A stretch of DNA of 45,162 nucleotides, from assembly GCA_003140665.1 (NCBI GenBank), contig PLKS01000267.1:9884-55045 (forward strand), in the 5' to 3' direction. Positions 40,670 through 45,162 of this stretch are shown here, one piece after another (position 1 is the first letter of the stretch; each line of letters begins with the position of its first letter). Source of the DNA: Opitutaceae bacterium. GTDB lineage: Bacteria; Verrucomicrobiota; Verrucomicrobiia; Opitutales; Opitutaceae. The notes below the pieces were generated by a model. The model had not been told where the DNA came from and did no database searches. It saw only the letters and a list, made by a program, of their open reading frames with translations. The position numbers were made by a program, and so were the translations under genes.

Positions 40670-42053
40670 GGACACCGCGAGGCTGCTGGAGAAGGCGCTG
40701 GCCATTTCACCGGATGATTGGGAAACCCGCTCCCATCTCATGGCGCATTACCTGGACGCGGGGAATCCGGAGCGCGCGGCGATTCTTCTCGAGGCGGCGC
40801 CCACGCCGCCCGAGGCCGAGGAGTTCCGGCTCACCGCCGCCCGGGTCCAGGTCGGATCCGATCCGGAGGCGGCGCTCGCGTCGCTGCAGGCGATACTGGC
40901 CGCCAATCGCGGCTGCGCGCGCGCCTACCTTCTTCTTGCGCAGCTCTACCTCAAGAGGGGCCTCGTGGATGAGGCCCGAAGCAAGTACGGCGCCGCCACC
41001 GTCATCGACGAGTCGCTCGCCGATCCCAAGTTCGAGGCGCTCATCGGCGTTCCCGTTGGCCCGAAGATCACGACCCCCAAGAAGGTTCAGGGGGATGGTC
41101 CGCTGAAGGCTGTCGACCCATTGCAACGGCCCGACGCGGAGGTCTCGGAGGAAGAGATTGCGTCAGCCCTCCGGGACCTTCAGGAGGGCGAGAACTACGG
41201 GACGCCGAAAACGACATTCGCCGACGTCGGCGGCATGAAGGATGTCATCGAGAGGATAAGGATGAACATCATCTATCCCTTCGAGAGCCCCGAGGTGTTT
41301 CAGAAATACAAGAGGCGCCCCGGCGGCGGCGTCCTCATGTACGGTCCGCCGGGATGCGGCAAGACCCACATCGCGCGGGCGACCGCCGGGGAGTGCGGTG
41401 CCACCTTCATCTCGATCGCCATCACCGACGTGCTCTCAAAATGGATCGGGGAAAGCGAAAGACGCCTCCACGAGATTTTTGAGTACGCGCGGCGCCGGTC
41501 TCCCACCGTCGTTTTCATCGATGAGGTTGACGCCCTGGGGGTCAGCCGCGGGGATGCCGGGTCCTCGATGGCCCCCGTCGTGAACGTGCTGCTCACCGAA
41601 TTGGACGGAATCTCGGCCCGGAACGAAAACCTGATGGTCCTGGCCGCCACCAACATCCCATGGAAGGTGGATTCCGCGCTGCGCAGGCCCGGCCGCTTCG
41701 ATCGGGTCATTTTCGTTCCCCCTCCCGATGAGGCGGCCCGCGCCACCATCCTCCGCATCCACCTCGGCGATCTCCCGGCCGAGCCGCTTGACTTGGAGAA
41801 GCTCGCGCGTCTGACCAAGCTGTTCTCCGGCGCCGACCTACGCTCGCTTGTCGAACGCGCGACGGAGACCGTGATCGCCGAGGAGCTGCGCAATGGTCCG
41901 GGCGCAAAGCTCACCCAGCGGATTCTCGCCGACACGATCAAGGAGATGCGACCGTCGACAACCGAATGGCTGGAAACCGCCCGAAGCTACGCCGCCTATG
42001 CCAACCGGTCCGGCCTTTATGACGACCTGGCGACCTATCTTGAAAAGCACTAG
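40662..42053 (+). CDS. TPR-AAA ATPase (CDC48/SpoVK-like)
   Basis: A 463-residue protein. N-terminal TPR-like helices (residues ~1-115) lead into a linker, then a single classical AAA domain starting at TTFADVGGMKDVIERIRMNI. Walker A is GPPGCGKT (residue ~228), Walker B is VVFIDEVDAL (~283), the sensor is AATNIPWKVDSALRRPGRFD with Arg fingers, and the lid is FSGADLRSLVERATE. It resembles the ATPase module of CDC48/FtsH-type proteins but has no protease domain. ATG 40662 overlaps the upstream TPR gene. Substrate unknown; remodelling of a membrane complex is plausible. Confidence 0.88.
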   Translation: MNEDTARLLEKALAISPDDWETRSHLMAHYLDAGNPERAAILLEAAPTPPEAEEFRLTAARVQVGSDPEAALASLQAILAANRGCARAYLLLAQLYLKRGLVDEARSKYGAATVIDESLADPKFEALIGVPVGPKITTPKKVQGDGPLKAVDPLQRPDAEVSEEEIASALRDLQEGENYGTPKTTFADVGGMKDVIERIRMNIIYPFESPEVFQKYKRRPGGGVLMYGPPGCGKTHIARATAGECGATFISIAITDVLSKWIGESERRLHEIFEYARRRSPTVVFIDEVDALGVSRGDAGSSMAPVVNVLLTELDGISARNENLMVLAATNIPWKVDSALRRPGRFDRVIFVPPPDEAARATILRIHLGDLPAEPLDLEKLARLTKLFSGADLRSLVERATETVIAEELRNGPGAKLTQRILADTIKEMRPSTTEWLETARSYAAYANRSGLYDDLATYLEKH

Positions 42054-42249
42054 GTGATCCCCGATCCAGACCGTCGCCTGTGGCATGGGCGGACGTAGCC
42101 AGGGCGGCCCCGCGGGGGGGAATTGGGAGTCCGGATGGCGCGAGGGAGATATCCTGGTTCCGAGCGCCGGGAGGAGCGGGTCGGCCCGGCGTGATCGACG
42201 CAGGGCGGAACTTGCCACCCGGCGCGGCGTTCCGCCAACGTGCAGTGCC

Positions 42250-44697
42250 ATGCCGCGCGAAACCCCCGCCCGTCGTTTGCCGGCCGCCCGCCGCGCGGCG
42301 CTGTTTTTTTCGCTGGGCGTGGTCATCGCCTTCTATGCATGGGCGGTCGCACCCGGCGGTCGTTTCTTCTCGGGGTTCGGCGGCGCCAGCGATTACTACA
42401 ACCTGCTGGTAAGGGGGTTTCGCTCCGGGCACCTCAGCCTGCAGGCGGACGTGCCGCCCGGCCTGCTCCGGCTGAAGGATCCCTACGACCCGGCCCAGAA
42501 CGCGCCGTTCGGGATGCACGACGTCAGCTTCTACAAGGGGAAGTTCTACCTCTACTTTGGCGTTGCCCCGGCGGTGGCGCTATACTGGCCGTTTGCCGCC
42601 CTCTCGGGCCATTTCCTGGACGATCGCCATGCGATATTCCTGTTCTGCAGCGTGGGATTCCTGGCCAGTTCCTTCCTGCTGGTCGGGATAAGGCGGAGAT
42701 ATTTCCCGGATTCCGGCGTCGCCGGGGAGGCGGCCGCGATCCTTGCGGTGGGGCTCGCGAACATGGTCCCCATGCTCCTGCGGCGGCCGCAGGTCTACGA
42801 GGTCGCGGTGTCGTCGGCCTATGCGTTCTACGCCCTTTCGCTGGTCGGCGTGCATCGGTCGTTGCACGGGAAGCGGACGCTGGGCTGGCTCGCGTTCGCG
42901 AGCCTCTGTCTCGGCCTGGCGGTGGCCTCTCGCCCGACCTATTTCCTTGCGCCGGCCGCGCTCCTTATCCCGGTTTGCGCCGGCTTGGGGTCCGCCGCGC
43001 CCGCGGTCCGCGGAGACGGCGCCGGGTGGCTCGCGCGCGCGTGCGCGGCGTTCATCCCCGCGGGACTGGTGGTGGCCGCGGTCCTGGCCTACAATGACCT
43101 TCGCTTCGACAGCCCGCTTGAATTTGGCGCGAAGTGGATGTTTTCCGGATTCAACGCGACGAAGACCACCCAGTTTAGCCTGTCCTATCTCTGGTACGAT
43201 GTCCGCACGTACCTGTTCGCGCCGGCTCACTTGAGCGCGTATTTCCCGTTTGTCCGGGTTGTTTCGCTGGCTCCCCCGCCGGCGGGGCATTCCGGCGGCG
43301 AGGACCCGTACGGCGTCTTCCCCAACATGCCATTTGTGGCCCTCGCGGCCGCCTCGGCGCTGGCGTGCGTGAACCGGCCGAAGCTGAAGCCCTTCGCCCT
43401 GTTTGTGGCCGTGTCATCCGCGGAAGTCGCCTGCGTCATCTTCATGTACCAGTTCACCACGAACCGCTACATGGTCGACTTCCTGCCGGGATTCATGCTG
43501 CTGGCCGTCATCGGGTTCTGGGGGCTCCAGGAGCATTTTTCCGGGGCTGCACGAGGGCTCGCCACCGCGGGATGCTGGGTGCTGCTGGCCTGGTCGGTCC
43601 TCTTCAACCTATTCGCGTCGCTTGGGCACAACGAACTGCTCCGAGCCAACAACCCGGTCGTCTTTCGCCGCCTCTTGCACGCGTTCGATTATCCCCGCTA
43701 CAGGTTCGACCGTTTCTCAGGGCGGACCTACGGGCCGGTGGAGCTTACCGTCAAGTTTCCGACGGACAGGACGGGAAAGGTGGCGCCGCTCCTGATAACG
43801 GGCTCGGAATTCCTGTCGGATTACCTGTATGTCTACTATGCCGCTGCCGACAAGGTCGCCATAGGATTCGAGCATGCCGGCTATGGGGGCACGGTGTCCG
43901 AGGCAGTCCCCGTCGATTACAGCCGGCCGCATCACATTGAGGTGGACATGCCGCCGCTCTACCCGCCGGCGGGCGACCCGTATTTCGATGGCATTCCGCC
44001 GGGCACGCTCGAGGCGTTCAACCTCCGGCTCAGGGTCAGCATCGACGGGAACCGGGTGATCGACACAGCCGAGCGGTTCCATCCGCCGTTTGCGTTTCGA
44101 CCGACCCTCGGCTCGGATGTGTCGCCCCAGGGCCCCCTCGGGGGCCGATTCTCAGGCGAAATGCTCGGAATCCGGCGCCTCAGCGCGGACTGGACCGCGA
44201 TGACGAAGGCGGAGCGGGTCGGACCACTGGTCATCTTCCTTGAATTCCCAACGGGTCATCCGGGGGCGCATGAGCCCCTTGTCTCCACGGGAGACACCGG
44301 CCGCGGCGACGTCCTGGCGGTCAACTACGTCGACTCGAACCACGCCACCTTCTCGCTGGACCACTGGGGGTACGGGGGACCGACAAGCGACCCGGTCGAG
44401 ATCAAGCCGGGTGTCCGTCAAACCCTGAGGGTAAGCTTCGGCTCGTTTTTTCCCGCCTCGGCCCGGCCCGGCGAAGTCCCGGTGCCGCAATGGTCCCATG
44501 CCGCGGAAAAACTGGAGGTCGTCCTCGACAACCATCCGGTCCTCGAGGTCCGGACTCCCTTCTACGACGCCGCTCCCGAGACGGTCGCCGTTGGAAGGAA
44601 TCAAATCGGCTCGTCGACCTGCGCCTCGACGTTCAGCGGTCGGATCATCGGATACTTCCGGGGGAGCCCAAATGGCGCCGGGGGCGGCCCACCCTGA
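42250..44697 (+). CDS. Large polytopic membrane protein with a duplicated C-terminal domain
   Basis: An 815-residue protein from ATG 42250. About 11-12 TM segments lie in residues ~15-455 (ALFFSLGVVIAFYAWAVA; FYLYFGVAPAVALYWPF; IFLFCSVGFLASSFLLVG; MVDFLPGFMLLAVIGFWGL), giving a glycosyltransferase-C-like topology. I cannot identify a catalytic motif. The C-terminal ~330 residues hold two related units, near 497 (VELTVKFPTDRTGKVAPLLI, later FEHAGYGG) and 660 (LVIFLEFPTGHPGAHEPLVS, later LDHWGYGG), probably beta-sandwich, lectin-like folds facing outside. Upstream in-frame codons to 42085 are not supported. Confidence 0.72.
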   Translation: MPRETPARRLPAARRAALFFSLGVVIAFYAWAVAPGGRFFSGFGGASDYYNLLVRGFRSGHLSLQADVPPGLLRLKDPYDPAQNAPFGMHDVSFYKGKFYLYFGVAPAVALYWPFAALSGHFLDDRHAIFLFCSVGFLASSFLLVGIRRRYFPDSGVAGEAAAILAVGLANMVPMLLRRPQVYEVAVSSAYAFYALSLVGVHRSLHGKRTLGWLAFASLCLGLAVASRPTYFLAPAALLIPVCAGLGSAAPAVRGDGAGWLARACAAFIPAGLVVAAVLAYNDLRFDSPLEFGAKWMFSGFNATKTTQFSLSYLWYDVRTYLFAPAHLSAYFPFVRVVSLAPPPAGHSGGEDPYGVFPNMPFVALAAASALACVNRPKLKPFALFVAVSSAEVACVIFMYQFTTNRYMVDFLPGFMLLAVIGFWGLQEHFSGAARGLATAGCWVLLAWSVLFNLFASLGHNELLRANNPVVFRRLLHAFDYPRYRFDRFSGRTYGPVELTVKFPTDRTGKVAPLLITGSEFLSDYLYVYYAAADKVAIGFEHAGYGGTVSEAVPVDYSRPHHIEVDMPPLYPPAGDPYFDGIPPGTLEAFNLRLRVSIDGNRVIDTAERFHPPFAFRPTLGSDVSPQGPLGGRFSGEMLGIRRLSADWTAMTKAERVGPLVIFLEFPTGHPGAHEPLVSTGDTGRGDVLAVNYVDSNHATFSLDHWGYGGPTSDPVEIKPGVRQTLRVSFGSFFPASARPGEVPVPQWSHAAEKLEVVLDNHPVLEVRTPFYDAAPETVAVGRNQIGSSTCASTFSGRIIGYFRGSPNGAGGGPP

Positions 44698-44849
44698 AAA
44701 ACAATTGGCATCGGCGCCCGGCTCTGGTCTGTTTCGCCCGGACCCGACTGGCCCGCGCTTCCGCGCCCCACCCCGCCTTCCGGCGGACACGTGCCATCTC
44801 CGGACTTCCCCGTCCCGCGCTGAACACCAATCCCGCACCCTCCGATACC

Positions 44850-45162
44850 ATGTGCCCATCACCTTCCTCCATCGTCGACCGAAGCAGAGAGACCGCCCTG
44901 TCCGTGTTCCGCGCGGCTCCGCTTCCGATGCGGATGATGGCAGCCCTCCTCCTCGCCGCCCCGGTCATGGCGCCCTCCCAGGCGACATCCTTTTCCTCTC
45001 CCCTTTCGAACCTCGCGGAGCCGAAGGCTGGAAAGGCCATGCACGAGGGCTCGTGGGACAGGAAGAACCAGAACAACGACTCGATCCCCGTGCGGCCCGG
45101 CGAGACGGTGACCATCCTGAACCATGAGGGCGCGGGCTGCATCCACCGCTTCTGGGTCACCA
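44850..45162 (+). CDS. Exported DUF2961/GH172-like protein, 3' end beyond the window
   Basis: 104 codons are visible. Two starts are possible: ATG 44850, or ATG 44928, which begins a clean signal peptide (MRMMAALLLAAPVMAPSQA). The following segment GSWDRKNQNNDSIPVRPGET and VTILNHEGAGCIHRFWVT matches the N-terminal region of DUF2961 proteins, some of which are glycoside hydrolase family 172 enzymes. The substrate cannot be judged from this part. It follows the polytopic membrane protein by 152 bp. Confidence 0.72.
   Translation, partial: MCPSPSSIVDRSRETALSVFRAAPLPMRMMAALLLAAPVMAPSQATSFSSPLSNLAEPKAGKAMHEGSWDRKNQNNDSIPVRPGETVTILNHEGAGCIHRFWVT

Overview
The window is GC-rich chromosomal DNA, most likely from a member of the Verrucomicrobiota, probably Opitutae or Opitutaceae. 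This placement rests on general protein character: an NHL-repeat protein whose C-terminal modules are of a kind common in that group, plus gene style and frequent GTG/TTG starts. It is an inference, since there is no rRNA in the window.

Positions 1-15740 are a conventional housekeeping block. On the minus strand lie xerC (cut by the window edge) and mazG. Divergent from them on the plus strand are trpC, rsmA, a secreted hypothetical and a GlsB-type membrane protein. A long minus-strand series follows from 14287 down to 4212: an Lrp-type regulator, an aminotransferase, der, fmt, a LysM protein, parB, secG, an outer-membrane lipoprotein-sorting-like protein, a double ribbon-helix-helix protein, a second aminotransferase and icd. 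ffh (SRP54) runs on the plus strand and closes the block at 15740.

Positions 15741-38345 look like accessory DNA stacked behind ffh. Three dispersed copies of one repeat mark it, at 23260, 24292 and 38127. Each copy has a segment with fixed internal spacing (an identical 13-mer, then exactly 72 bp) running into a copy of the 3' end of ffh. The simplest reading is repeated site-specific insertion into the end of ffh, with older ffh tails displaced downstream. No recombinase gene is present in the island.

The segment next to ffh (15741-23259) holds a candidate RiPP (ribosomally made, modified peptide) cluster. It has a LanB-type glutamylation-domain protein, two paralogous stand-alone SpaB_C/thiopeptide-type domain proteins, and two 57-residue precursor-like peptides with near-identical leaders and unrelated C-terminal cores. 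A duplicated-orphan-type permease lies upstream and is cut at its 5' end exactly where the repeat begins. There is no LanC, YcaO or dedicated protease in view. This is the best candidate for an undescribed system.

The short middle segment holds only a Phd/PIN-type toxin-antitoxin pair. The large outer segment (24468-38126) holds an NHL-repeat secreted protein and a respiratory cluster: a membrane-anchored flavin/[2Fe-2S] reductase, a beta-barrel protein, a pentaheme, a tetraheme and a decaheme cytochrome c, a fusion of two cyclic-nucleotide-binding-like domains with a four-cluster ferredoxin, and a small cytochrome-b-like membrane protein. Together these suggest electron transfer across the envelope, possibly to an extracellular acceptor.

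Positions 38346-45162 return to ordinary genes: a secreted SnoaL/DUF4440-like protein, a TPR membrane protein overlapping a TPR-AAA ATPase, a large polytopic membrane protein with a duplicated C-terminal domain, and the start of a DUF2961/GH172-like secreted protein.
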